Origin: Streptosporangium roseum DSM 43021
GTDB lineage: Bacteria; Actinomycetota; Actinomycetes; Streptosporangiales; Streptosporangiaceae
DNA: 64,000 nucleotides
Assembly: GCF_000024865.1 (NCBI RefSeq)
Contig: NC_013595.1
Span: 4,650,001 to 4,714,000 of the forward strand
Direction: 5' to 3'
Notes under the pieces: generated by a model
The model's database searches: none
What the model saw: only the letters and a program-made list of their open reading frames with translations
Told to the model about the DNA's origin: nothing
Translations under genes and position numbers: made by a program
Part shown: positions 42,007 through 50,579 of the stretch, one piece after another
Position numbering within the stretch: position 1 is the first letter of the stretch
Layout of the letters: every line of letters begins with the position of its first letter

Positions 42007-43462
42007 GGTCTCCCCGGCGGCCGCCGCCGCCACGCCGCAGGCCGGCGCCCCGGAGGAGCCGGCCCGCGGCGGCAACGTAACCCTCGCCACGGCCGGTCTC
42101 GTGATCGGCATGCTGCTGTCCGTCCTGGACCAGACGGTGGTCGCCATCGCGTTGCCGGACATGGCCGCCGACCTGGGCGGCATGGACGCGATCGGCTGGG
42201 TCGTCACGTCCTACGTCCTGGCCTCGACCACCACCGGCGCCCTCTACGGCCGGATCAGCGACCGCTTCGGCCGGCGCGCGGTCTTCGTCGCCGCGACCGC
42301 CGTCTTCGTCGCGGGCTCCGCCCTGTGCGGCGCGGCGCAGTCGGTGCCCCAGCTGGTGGCCGCCCGGACCCTGCAGGGCATCGGGGCGGGCGCACTGTTC
42401 GTCCTGCCCACCATCGCGCTGTCCGAGCTGTACCCGCAGCGCCTGCGCAGCCGGATTCAGGGCTTCACCGGCGGGATCTTCGCGCTCGCCGGCGTGGGCG
42501 GTCCGCTCGCCGGTGGAATGATCACCGACACCGCGGGCTGGCGCTGGATCTTCTACATCAACCTGCCTCTCGGCCTGCTCAGCATCGTCCTGGTCACCTT
42601 CGCGCTGCGGCTGCCCAGGGCGGGCGGGGGCGCGAGGGTCGACATCGCGGGCTCCGTACTGCTGGCCGGCGCCGCGGTGAGTTTGCTGCTGGTGGCAGAG
42701 TGGGGTGGCCGCGCCTACCCGTGGACCTCCGGCGTGACCCTCGCCCTGATGGGGGCCTTCGCCGTCCTCCTGGCGCTCTTCGTGTGGTGGGAGCGGCGTG
42801 CCGCCAGCCCGCTCATCCCGCCGCGGCTGTTCGCCGCCCCCGCCCTGCGCGTCGCCCTGCCCGCCACCGCGCTGCTCGGGGCGATGCTCGGCGGCTCGAT
42901 CGTGTACCTGCCCACCTATCTGCAGGCCGCGTACGGCATGAGCGCCACCCAGGCGGGCCTCGCGCTCAACCCGTACGTCATCCCCTTCATCACGGTGTCC
43001 GCCGTCGCCGGTGCCAGGATCGGCGCGAGCGGCCGGTTCAAGCCCTACCTGCTCGCCGGTTCGGCGGTGGCGGTGCTGGGATTCGCGCTGCTGAGCCGGC
43101 TCGAACCCGGCACCGCCTACGCCCTGCTCGCCGTGGAGCTCGGTGTACTGGGCGTCGGCTTCGGGCTTCTGCTGCAGAACCTGGTGGTCGTCGCGCAGAA
43201 CGCGGCCTCACCGGCGGACCTGGCGGCCACCACCTCCGCCGCCGTGTCCGTCCGGGGGCTCGGCATGTCGCTCGGGGTGGCGATCTCCGGCAGCCTGCTG
43301 ACCAGGGAACTCCAGGGGCAGGCTCAGTCTCCCGAGGCCATGGCCGCCGCCATCCCCGAGGTTCTCGCCTGGGGCGTGCCGGCGGCCCTGGCCCTGGTGG
43401 CGCTCGTCGCGCTGCTGCCGCCTTCGACCGGCTCTTCCGGAGCCGAGGCGGAACCGGCCTGA
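41987..43462 (+). CDS. DHA2-family MFS drug exporter
   Basis: A 491-residue transporter with about 14 membrane segments. Motif C-like GGPLAGGMITDTAGWRWIFY and the first-helix LLSVLDQTVVAIALPDM are typical of the DHA2 (EmrB/QacA) family. The ATG at 41987 overlaps the upstream gene by 20 bases, so the oxidoreductase and pump are one operon. GTG 41996 is a possible alternative start. It probably exports a toxic compound by proton antiport. Confidence 0.94.
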   Translation: MSPVSREVSPAAAAATPQAGAPEEPARGGNVTLATAGLVIGMLLSVLDQTVVAIALPDMAADLGGMDAIGWVVTSYVLASTTTGALYGRISDRFGRRAVFVAATAVFVAGSALCGAAQSVPQLVAARTLQGIGAGALFVLPTIALSELYPQRLRSRIQGFTGGIFALAGVGGPLAGGMITDTAGWRWIFYINLPLGLLSIVLVTFALRLPRAGGGARVDIAGSVLLAGAAVSLLLVAEWGGRAYPWTSGVTLALMGAFAVLLALFVWWERRAASPLIPPRLFAAPALRVALPATALLGAMLGGSIVYLPTYLQAAYGMSATQAGLALNPYVIPFITVSAVAGARIGASGRFKPYLLAGSAVAVLGFALLSRLEPGTAYALLAVELGVLGVGFGLLLQNLVVVAQNAASPADLAATTSAAVSVRGLGMSLGVAISGSLLTRELQGQAQSPEAMAAAIPEVLAWGVPAALALVALVALLPPSTGSSGAEAEPA

Positions 43463-43475
43463 CCGTCCGGGGTGA

Positions 43476-43514
43476 GGGGCCGGGGTGGAGGTCGCCGACC
43501 TCCGCCCCGGCCCC
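43476..43514. terminator. Hairpin between convergent MFS and NUDIX genes
   Basis: Eighteen-base arms (43476-43493 and 43497-43514) pair fully with one G-U wobble around a 3-base loop, 14 bases past the MFS stop. Confidence 0.85.
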
Positions 43515-43691
43515 GTCGGAGGCGCCCTGACCGGCGCCGGGGTGAACCGGGCGGCGTGATGTGGGGCCGGGCCCCTCGGCGGTGCGGTGCGGGTCCCCCG
43601 GTGGTGTGGGGGCGGGGCCCTCAGCGGGTCGCCGTGACGGAGAGGGCGTCGTCCGGGCCGGACGACGCCCCGGTGATCCTGCTCCCAGGGT

Positions 43692-44228
43692 TCAGGGAAG
43701 GCAGCCGACGTGCGCGAGGGCCTGCTTCAGCAGGACGCCGTGGCCGCCGGACATCTCCTGTTGCACCAGCGGTGACGCGGCCTCCTGCGGGGTGAACCAG
43801 ACCAGGTCGAGGGCGTCTTGCCGGGGCCGGCAGTCACCGGCGACCGGGACGACGTAGGCGAGGGACACCGCGTGCTGCCGGGGATCGTGGTACGGGGTGA
43901 CGCCCTCCGTCGGGAAGTACTCGGCGATGGTGAAGGGCTGCGGGGAGGCGGGCACGTGGGGCAGCGCCACCGGGCCGAGGTCCTTCTCCAGATGGCGCAT
44001 GAGCGCGTCACGGACCCGCTCGTGGTGGAGCACGCGCCCGGAGACGAGGGCGCGGCTGACCGTCCCGGCCGATCCGATGCGCAGCAACAGGCCGACATGC
44101 GTGACCACTCCCGTGTCGTCGACTCGCACCGGCACGGCGTCGACGTAGAGGATCGGCATCCGCGCGCGCGTCGACTCCAGCTCTTCGGGGGAAAGCCAGC
44201 CGGGCTTGGCTTCGGTCATTTCGGTCAT
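43692..44228 (-). CDS. NUDIX-fold protein (DUF4916-like)
   Basis: A 178-residue protein beginning MTEMTEAKPGWLSPEELES. The body has VRVDDTGVVTHVGLLLRIG, SRALVSGRVLHHE and ALDLVWFTPQEA. The layout matches DUF4916/NUDIX-like proteins, but the full NUDIX box GX5EX7REUXEEXGU is not intact, so hydrolase activity is uncertain. ATG 44228 and 44219 are both possible starts. It is convergent with the MFS gene. Confidence 0.75.
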   Translation of the reverse strand: MTEMTEAKPGWLSPEELESTRARMPILYVDAVPVRVDDTGVVTHVGLLLRIGSAGTVSRALVSGRVLHHERVRDALMRHLEKDLGPVALPHVPASPQPFTIAEYFPTEGVTPYHDPRQHAVSLAYVVPVAGDCRPRQDALDLVWFTPQEAASPLVQQEMSGGHGVLLKQALAHVGCLP

Positions 44229-44972
44229 TGACCGATCGTACTTCGCGGCCGGCCCGGGAGACGCGATGACTCTCCGGGGCCGCGGCGACCGGGTGGCCGG
44301 CGCCACCGGGCCGGGGCGCCCGCACGGGCGCCCACCTGCGGGAGAGGGCGTCCCACCGGATGCTCCGCGAGCCCGCCGGCGGACGGGGGGAGACCCGGCC
44401 GGCACCCGATGGCGCCGGGCGGGCGACGGTCCGCGGGCCCGAAACCGGTCCGGCATCGTGTTCCGGCCCGGAGTGCCGATGACCGATCCGGGGTCCGGCG
44501 GCGGTAAGGCGGGTGGGGTGCGCTTGTCCGGGGCGTGACGTCCGAGAGTCGCGGTCATGTCATCGGGTTTCGCAATAGCCGATTATGTTCGGCCGCTTTG
44601 CGGCCGGGAGTGGTTTTGGGGCCGCGAGCCTATACGCGGGTGAGGTAGTGGCACCCCTGCTCCGCCGAGAATGGACGGTCGGAATGCGCAGTCCCGCTAC
44701 ATGCTCCGATAGGTCGGTATTTCCGCAGGTGGGCGCCGTCATGATGGCGAAGGGGGATCCGCGGTGAGGTCCTGGTCCTTCAGAATGAAGAAATCACCCC
44801 GATTATTTCGACGCTCGCGAAATTCAGAGAAAACATCGCCCGGCTCATCGCCTTATGTTGTGGGCGTTTGACGGCCTTGTCAAGGCTGTCCCCAAAAGGG
44901 ATGGGGAGCTACAGTGCTGATCGTTTAAACCACGTTTCGCGAGGTTGTTGTCGTGCCTTTGAGGAGATGGCC
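44229..44972. other. Intergenic region upstream of a membrane protein gene
   Basis: A 744-base gap. The region from 44770 to 44960 is AT-richer. It contains the dyad GCCTTG-T-CAAGGC (44874-44886) next to TTGACG (44868-44873), and GTTTAAAC near 44923. No -10 at proper spacing was found for that -35. Apart from this no gene was seen. Confidence 0.5.
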
Positions 44973-45971
44973 ATGACGCAAGACCACACCGTGCAGGTCC
45001 CATCCGAAACGCCCGGCCGCGCAGGGGCGCAGGTCGCGCCGGTGGCCACATCCATCTTCGTCAACGGGCGGTTCCCGCGCAGACGCGGACTGATCATCCT
45101 GGTCAGTGCTCTCGTGGGCTTCCTGCTGACGATCGTCTGGTCGGCCGAGTTCGTCGACCAGACGATCGGCGACAACGTCGCCAACACGCTGCTCGGGCAC
45201 GACGCAAAGGAGACGCCGATCGCCGGTATCGCCGCCGGTATCGCGTTCGCGTTCGTCAGCGGGCTCGCCGGCTCGTTCACCGCCTGCAACATCGCCGCGT
45301 TCGGCGCGGTGGCCCCCATGCTGGGCAACGTCGGCAGCCGGTGGGGCCGTCTGGCCCACACGCTGAAGCCGCTGGGCTGGCTGTCGATCGGCATGATCAC
45401 CGTGTCCGCCGTCTACGGCGCGATCGTCGGGTTCGTGGGCACGAGCATGCCGCAGTTCTCCACCGCGCAGAACACGCCCGGAACCCTCTCGCCGCGCGGC
45501 ATCCAGTCGATGGTGGTCTACGGCCTGATCGGGCTGGTGATGCTCTACATGGGGCTGGCCGCGCTCGGCGTGGTGCGCGACCCGTTCGCCCGTGTCTCCC
45601 GGCGCTTCCCCAACGCGCCGATGGTGTTCATGGGCGCGCTGATCGGCGGGTTCCTGATCGGCCGGCCGTTCGCGCTGTTCAGGCAGATGTTCCGGGACGC
45701 GGCCGAGAGCGGCAACCCCCTGTACGGCGCGGCGGCCTTTGTCCTGCAGTCGCTCGGCAACATCGTCATCATGACGGTGCTGTTCCTCATCCTGTCGTTC
45801 GTCGCGGGCAGCCGGTTGCAGCGGTGGCTGACGGCCAAGCCGAGCCGGATCGCGGTTCTGACGGCATCCTCCCTGATCGTCGCCGGGGTGTTCACCTTCC
45901 TGTACTGGGACGTGCGGATGCTCGCCCGGCGAGAGATCATCCCGTGGTACCCGACGGCGCCGTGGTCGTGA
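44973..45971 (+). CDS. Multi-pass membrane protein, CcdA/DsbD-like
   Basis: A 332-residue protein with about seven hydrophobic segments. The segment FAFVSGLAGSFTACNIAAFG followed by APML resembles the FxxGxxSxxxPC region of CcdA/DsbD proteins, though only one Cys is present. PNAPMVFMGALIGGFLIGRP is a second conserved-looking patch. ATG 44973 follows GAGGAG. I cannot name its function; an electron-transfer or heavy-metal/permease role is possible. It is monocistronic between the NUDIX and MerR genes. Confidence 0.7.
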   Translation: MTQDHTVQVPSETPGRAGAQVAPVATSIFVNGRFPRRRGLIILVSALVGFLLTIVWSAEFVDQTIGDNVANTLLGHDAKETPIAGIAAGIAFAFVSGLAGSFTACNIAAFGAVAPMLGNVGSRWGRLAHTLKPLGWLSIGMITVSAVYGAIVGFVGTSMPQFSTAQNTPGTLSPRGIQSMVVYGLIGLVMLYMGLAALGVVRDPFARVSRRFPNAPMVFMGALIGGFLIGRPFALFRQMFRDAAESGNPLYGAAAFVLQSLGNIVIMTVLFLILSFVAGSRLQRWLTAKPSRIAVLTASSLIVAGVFTFLYWDVRMLARREIIPWYPTAPWS

Positions 45972-46170
45972 CCCGCGCCGGCGACGGTCTCGGCCCGGAC
46001 GGGTAAGCGCTCAGCCGGGCCGGCGGTCGCGGGCGAGCAGTGAGGGGATGTGTCCCCGCCCGCGCGCGGAGCGCCGATCGGGCCTGGGCGGGGGGAGCCG
46101 GCCCGGCCACGTCGCGGAGGGCCGCGCGCGGGTGAGGAGTGGTTTGCCGCCGGCGGGCGAATGGGCTTGA

Positions 46171-46189
46171 GTCTCCAGTAAGGGGAGAC
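46171..46189. promoter_or_regulatory. MerR operator candidate
   Basis: GTCTCC (46171-46176) and GGAGAC (46184-46189) form a perfect 6-7-6 dyad overlapping a TTGAGT -35 at 46167-46172. The type resembles BmrR/TipA-like sites. It lies 15 bases upstream of the merR start and fits autoregulation. Confidence 0.6.
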
Positions 46190-46204
46190 ACGAGGGTGAG
46201 GGGC

Positions 46205-47164
46205 ATGGACGGCGACACGCTCTACTCGATCGGTGATCTGGCCAGGCGGACCGGGCTGACGGTCAAGGCCATCCGGTTCTACTCCGACCGGGGGATCGTG
46301 CCGCCGACCGGCCGCAGCCCGGCCGGCTACCGCCTCTACGGCATCGACGCCGTCGCGCGCCTGGACCTCGTGCGGACGCTGCGCGAGCTGGGAGTGGACC
46401 TCCCCACGATCCGCAGGGTCGTGGACCGGGAGATCTCGCTTCCCGAGGTCGCCGCAGCGCACGCCGGAGCACTGGCGGTGCAGATCCGCGCGCTGCGCCT
46501 GCGGCGCGCGGTTCTTACGGCGGTAGCCAGGCGCGGGTCCACCCCTGAGGAGATGGATCTCATGCACAAGCTGGCAAAACTCTCCGAGGACGAACGCCGA
46601 CGTCTGATCGGCGACTTCCTCGACACCGCCTTCGGCGGCCTGGACGCCGACGCCGGATTCGCGGGGATCAGACGCTCGATGACCCCCGAGCTGCCCGACA
46701 ACCCCGAGGCCGAGCAGGTCGAGGCGTGGGTGGAGCTGGCCGAGCTCTCCCAGGACCCGGATTTCCGCGCCGGCATGCGGCGCATGGCCGAGCAGCACGC
46801 GGCCGAGCGCGCCCAGGGTGACCCCGCGGTCCTGCGCCGCGACTCCGCCGCGATGGTCCGTGAGCAGGTCGGCCCGGCCCTGGCGGCCGGCGTCGACCCG
46901 GCCTCGCCCCAGGCCCGTCCGATCGTCGCGGCGGTCACGGCTCGATACGCGCACGTCTTCGGCTGCCCTGACGACGCCGGCCTCCGGCGCCGGCTGCTGG
47001 CCCGGCTGGAGACCGCGAACGACCCTCGCAGGGAGCTGTACCTCCGGTTGCTCGCAGTGATCAACGGCTGGCCGGCCCCGGAGAGCCTGGCACCGGTGTT
47101 CGACTGGTTCATCCAGGCCCTGCGTGCCCCGGCGTGCGCTCCCGAGGCCGTCCGGCCCGGCTGA
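46205..47164 (+). CDS. MerR-family regulator with large effector domain
   Basis: A 319-residue MerR protein. The N-terminal HTH reads YSIGDLARRTGLTVKAIRFY, then GYRLYGIDAVARL. Dimerisation helices and a C-terminal alpha-helical domain of about 200 residues follow, with no TipAS or BmrR GyrI-like signature that I can see. The chosen start ATG 46205 follows GAGGG; GTG 46196 is possible. The operator at 46171-46189 suggests autoregulation. The stop is convergent with the FAD monooxygenase gene at 47307. Its ligand is unknown. Confidence 0.92.
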   Translation: MDGDTLYSIGDLARRTGLTVKAIRFYSDRGIVPPTGRSPAGYRLYGIDAVARLDLVRTLRELGVDLPTIRRVVDREISLPEVAAAHAGALAVQIRALRLRRAVLTAVARRGSTPEEMDLMHKLAKLSEDERRRLIGDFLDTAFGGLDADAGFAGIRRSMTPELPDNPEAEQVEAWVELAELSQDPDFRAGMRRMAEQHAAERAQGDPAVLRRDSAAMVREQVGPALAAGVDPASPQARPIVAAVTARYAHVFGCPDDAGLRRRLLARLETANDPRRELYLRLLAVINGWPAPESLAPVFDWFIQALRAPACAPEAVRPG

Positions 47165-47306
47165 TCTGATCCGCCCTCGGCGGTGACGTGCCGAAAGCGC
47201 GGGGGCCGGGCCAAGAGTGAGGGCCGGGTGCGTGCTGCCGGATCGCCGGGTGCGTGCCCGGCGGATTTCGGCCGGTGCGAGATCGGCCCTGGGCGGGGCC
47301 GGTCCC

Positions 47307-48947
47307 TCATCGCGAGGCGGCCGCGCGAGGGGGCGCTGCGGGGACGGGGCGCAGGTGGGCCTGGGCGAGGTAGTCGCGCAGGGTGTATTCCGCGGGCCGG
47401 TGCGCGATGAGCCCGACGTAGCCGTCGGGTCGCACGATGATCAGGGTGCTGTCGCGGGCGCCGTAGGCGCGGCGGATGCGGCCCTCGGTGTCGATCAGGA
47501 CGGTGGTGCCGGTGAGGGGCCGCTGCTGTCCTGGCGCGATGACCGTGCAGACGCGCAGGTGGTCCGCGAGGCCGCGGGTGGCGTGCGCGGCCGCGCGGGC
47601 GTGCTGGGCGCCGAAGGTCAGGACGGTGAAGTGCGGCCCGCGGAACAGGTCGAACAGCCGGGCGCGGGAGGCGTCGGCGTCAAGCTGGACGGGGCCGTCG
47701 GGGGCGACGTCGCCGGCGCGGAGGGGGCTGCGGCGGCCGGTCAGGTCCAGGCTCAGCGGGCTGGTGCGGTAGGTGGGATGGTCGTTTCGGTCGCTGAGCT
47801 GTTGCCGGGCGAAGAACGGCTTGAGCACGAACCGCAGCAACGGCCGGATCAGGCGGGGCGGGGTGGCGGCGGCGAAGCGCCTGTCGCTTTCGGCGAGGAT
47901 CGCGCGGGCGACGGGGAGCCGCTCGGCCTGGTAGGTGTCCAGCAGGGCGTCGCCGGCCGCGCCCCGCAGGACCAGGGCGAGTTTCCAGCCGAGGTTGTAG
48001 GCGTCCTGGATGCCGGTGTTCATGCCGAACCCGCCGAACGGGCTGTGCACGTGAGCGGCGTCGCCGGCGAGGAACACCCGGCCGACTCGGTAGGTGTCGA
48101 CCATGCGCAGGTTGTAGCGCCAGACCGACAGCCAGGCCGGCTCGCTCAGCCGGATGTCGTCGCGGCCGGTGCGCTCGGTCACCGCCCGCTGCAGGTGTTC
48201 CAGCGAGGCTTCGGGCCAGGTGCCGTCCGTGTCAGGGGCCAGTGAGGCCACGACCTGCCAGGTCGGGGCGTGGGGGGTGGGCCGCAGCACCACGATGTGG
48301 CCGTCGGCGGCCATCCAGAGGTGCACCGCGTCGCGGTGACGCGGTCCGTCGACGTGCACGTCGGCGATCAACGCGCGGGCGTCGCCGTCGGTGGAACCGG
48401 AGAAGGCCAGGCCCAGACGGCGGCGGACGGTGCTGCGGCCGCCGTCCGCCCCGACCAGGTAGGAGGCGCGCACGGTCTCGGTGACGCCGTCGCGTCGCAG
48501 GGTCGCGGTCACTCCCGCGTCCTCGCCCTGGCCGTCGCCGGAGCGGAAGCCGGTCAGCCGGCGCCCGAACTCGACCACGCCGCCCAGCTCGGCCAGCCGC
48601 TCGCGCATGATGGCCTCGGTCCGCCACTGGGGAATGGCCAGCGAGTTGGGATGGGGACGCCGCGGGTCGGGCGCCGCGGGCGGCACCCGCAGGTCGAACA
48701 GCAGCGGCTCGCCCAGGTGGAAACGGGTCCGGGACTGCACCTGGGCGGCGGCCAGGACACGGTGGGCGGCGCCGAGGTCGTCAAGGATCTCCAGGCTGCG
48801 GGGCTTGAGGGTGAAGCCCCGGGAGCCGGTCTGGGGGGTGGGGGCCTGCTCGACGATCCGGCAGGTGAGGCCGCGGCGGATCAGGTCGCAGGCCAGGGTC
48901 AGCCCGGTAGGCCCGGCGCCCACGATCAGCACGTCGAGAGAGTTCAT
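47307..48947 (-). CDS. FAD-dependent monooxygenase (PheA/TfdB/Rox-like)
   Basis: A 546-residue class A flavoprotein. The FAD loop is VLIVGAGPTGLTLACDLIRR, the DG motif ASYLVGADGGRSTVRRRLG and the GD motif RVFLAGDAAHVHSPFGGFGM. The C-terminal thioredoxin-like domain is present (residues about 410-540). Antibiotic-inactivating monooxygenases such as rifampicin Rox belong to the same superfamily. The gene diverges from a TetR-type repressor with three tandem operators in between, so expression is probably induced by the compound it attacks. The substrate is not known. Confidence 0.93.
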   Translation of the reverse strand: MNSLDVLIVGAGPTGLTLACDLIRRGLTCRIVEQAPTPQTGSRGFTLKPRSLEILDDLGAAHRVLAAAQVQSRTRFHLGEPLLFDLRVPPAAPDPRRPHPNSLAIPQWRTEAIMRERLAELGGVVEFGRRLTGFRSGDGQGEDAGVTATLRRDGVTETVRASYLVGADGGRSTVRRRLGLAFSGSTDGDARALIADVHVDGPRHRDAVHLWMAADGHIVVLRPTPHAPTWQVVASLAPDTDGTWPEASLEHLQRAVTERTGRDDIRLSEPAWLSVWRYNLRMVDTYRVGRVFLAGDAAHVHSPFGGFGMNTGIQDAYNLGWKLALVLRGAAGDALLDTYQAERLPVARAILAESDRRFAAATPPRLIRPLLRFVLKPFFARQQLSDRNDHPTYRTSPLSLDLTGRRSPLRAGDVAPDGPVQLDADASRARLFDLFRGPHFTVLTFGAQHARAAAHATRGLADHLRVCTVIAPGQQRPLTGTTVLIDTEGRIRRAYGARDSTLIIVRPDGYVGLIAHRPAEYTLRDYLAQAHLRPVPAAPPRAAASR

Positions 48948-48957
48948 CGCGGTCTCC

Positions 48958-49006
48958 TTAACGCTGTTATATTTAACGCCGTTAAGGATGTATTGAACGT
49001 TGTTAA
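48958..49006. promoter_or_regulatory. Three tandem 13-bp operator boxes
   Basis: Copies at 48958-48970 (TTAACGCTGTTAT), 48973-48985 (TTAACGCCGTTAA, a perfect palindrome) and 48994-49006 (TGAACGTTGTTAA). They fill the 69-base gap between the monooxygenase and tetR starts, in an otherwise GC-rich genome. Repressor binding here would control both genes. Confidence 0.85.
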
Positions 49007-49016
49007 GCTGTCAACC

Positions 49017-49655
49017 ATGAAACTCGACCGCGGTACGGTCGTCGTCGCCGCGCTGCAGCTACTGGACGAGGTCGGCCTGGACCAGCTGACCCTGCGCAGG
49101 CTGGCCGGCAAGCTGGATGTGCAGGCGCCGGCGCTGTACTGGCACTTCGCCAACAAGCGGGAGCTGCTCGACGAGATGGCCGACGCGCTGACCAGGGAGA
49201 TCCCCCTGCGCCCGCTGGCCGAGGGCGAGTCCTGGCAGGATTGGCTCGCCGAACGCATGCGCGATCAGCGGCGCATGCTCAACGCTCACCGCGATGCCGC
49301 CCGGCTGTTCGTCGGCGCCCGCCCCGGCCCCAGCGCCCTGCCGATTCTCCGGACCGCGCTGGAATCGCTGCAGCGTGCCGGCTTCGCGCCGCGCGAGGCG
49401 CTGCGCGGCCTGTTCACCCTGGGCCACTACGTCAGCGGATTCGTGCTGGAAGAGCAGGCAGATCACCCGCGCGGGCCGGGAGAGGACCTTGACCAGGCCC
49501 GCCGATGGCTCGCCGACCACCTCGGCCTGTTCGAGGCCGTCGCGCAGAGCGGTCACCCGCAGGGGGAGGAGACCTTCGAGCACGGCCTGGCCATGATCCT
49601 GGAGGGCATGCGCGCCCATCTGCCCCCCGCCCCGCCTTCTCCGCCGTCAGGATGA
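49017..49655 (+). CDS. TetR-family repressor, tetracycline-repressor-like
   Basis: A 212-residue protein. The N-terminal HTH is VVAALQLLDEVGLDQLTLRR, then LAGKLDVQAPALYWHFANKR. The C-terminal region has TLGHYVSGFVLEEQ, which recalls the TetR_C domain of true TetR proteins. The ATG at 49017 lies ten bases after the last operator box. It probably represses itself and the divergent monooxygenase, and is released by a planar or polycyclic ligand. Confidence 0.93.
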   Translation: MKLDRGTVVVAALQLLDEVGLDQLTLRRLAGKLDVQAPALYWHFANKRELLDEMADALTREIPLRPLAEGESWQDWLAERMRDQRRMLNAHRDAARLFVGARPGPSALPILRTALESLQRAGFAPREALRGLFTLGHYVSGFVLEEQADHPRGPGEDLDQARRWLADHLGLFEAVAQSGHPQGEETFEHGLAMILEGMRAHLPPAPPSPPSG

Positions 49656-49932
49656 CGGCCACGTTCCGTCCCGTCGGGCCGTGACCTCCGGCGTGCCGGG
49701 CCGGTGCCGCTCCTGCCGGCGGGCGATGGCCCGACCTGTCGCGTCCACCAGGTGTCCGAGGGGCATGGGCACTCCGATGTGCTGTGTGACGCCGGTTCCG
49801 ATGGGGGCGCAGGCGGCGCGTGCCGGGCCGCGACCACCGGCTCGACCCGATATCCGGGTGCGCGCCCGCCGACCGGGGCGCGGGTGGTCGCGCCACGGCC
49901 GTGGCGGGAGCGGGCGGCCAGGTGGGGCGCTG

Positions 49933-50364
49933 TCATGCGCCGCGCGCCGGTCGCCCCAGGCCGGGGATGAGCACCGCCGCGACGATCAGGTGCATGCCGG
50001 CCAGCGTCACCGTGCTCGCGGTGCCGACGGCGCCGCCGAGCGGCCCGGCCAGCGACAGCGCGAGCACCACGACCGCGATGACCGTCCAGGTCCGCCCCGG
50101 CCGTTTCGTGATCCGTTCCAGCGAGGCGAGCAGCGCCCAGCCTGCCAGCCCGGCGAGCAGGCTCGCCACGACGACCGCGCCCGGCCCGACGGGCTGGACC
50201 CCTTCGCCGAGCCGGACGGTCAGGTCGATTCCGGCCACCGGGCCCGCCAGCGTCCAGAGGGCGAGGGCCGCGGCCGTCGCGCCGGCCACCGTCAGTGCCC
50301 GCCGGGTGGCGCCGCCGCCGGCGCGCCCCGGTACGGAACGAGTGGGAGTGGTCTCACCGGACAT
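49933..50364 (-). CDS. DUF6069-like membrane protein
   Basis: A 143-residue protein with four hydrophobic segments: LTVAGATAAALALWTLAG, VVVASLLAGLAGWALLASLE, WTVIAVVVLALSLAGPLGG and VTLAGMHLIVAAVLIPGLG. The ATG at 50364 follows AAGGGGAAAACAC. This matches DUF6069-type small membrane proteins of actinomycetes. It diverges from a histidine kinase gene across the palindrome at 50528-50545, so it may be regulated by that two-component system. Confidence 0.8.
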   Translation of the reverse strand: MSGETTPTRSVPGRAGGGATRRALTVAGATAAALALWTLAGPVAGIDLTVRLGEGVQPVGPGAVVVASLLAGLAGWALLASLERITKRPGRTWTVIAVVVLALSLAGPLGGAVGTASTVTLAGMHLIVAAVLIPGLGRPARGA

Positions 50365-50527
50365 GTGTTTTCCCCTTTCGAAGGACGGGGCGGGCCGTCC
50401 CGCGAGCCATCCGCCGATGGTCGCCGCGGCCGGTCCCGTCTGGTTCACGTCCACCAGCGTCGCCGTCGCGGTGCGGTCACCGCATCGGGCGCGCGGCTGC
50501 GGCGAGTCCGACCGCGGGAGGGCCGGC

Positions 50528-50545
50528 CACCTACTTTGGTAGGTG
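50528..50545. promoter_or_regulatory. Operator-like palindrome upstream of histidine kinase
   Basis: CACCTAC-TTTG-GTAGGTG is a perfect 7-4-7 dyad, 35 bases upstream of the kinase start and in the divergent gap shared with the DUF6069 gene. It is a good candidate binding site for the response regulator. Confidence 0.6.
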
Positions 50546-50579
50546 CCGGCACCGCGGAACCCGGAGCTACCCTTGGCCC

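Noticed and set aside
47165..47306. Short CGCCGGG/CCCGGCG hairpin near 47250
   Set aside because: Only seven pairs in very GC-rich DNA, so it may be chance.
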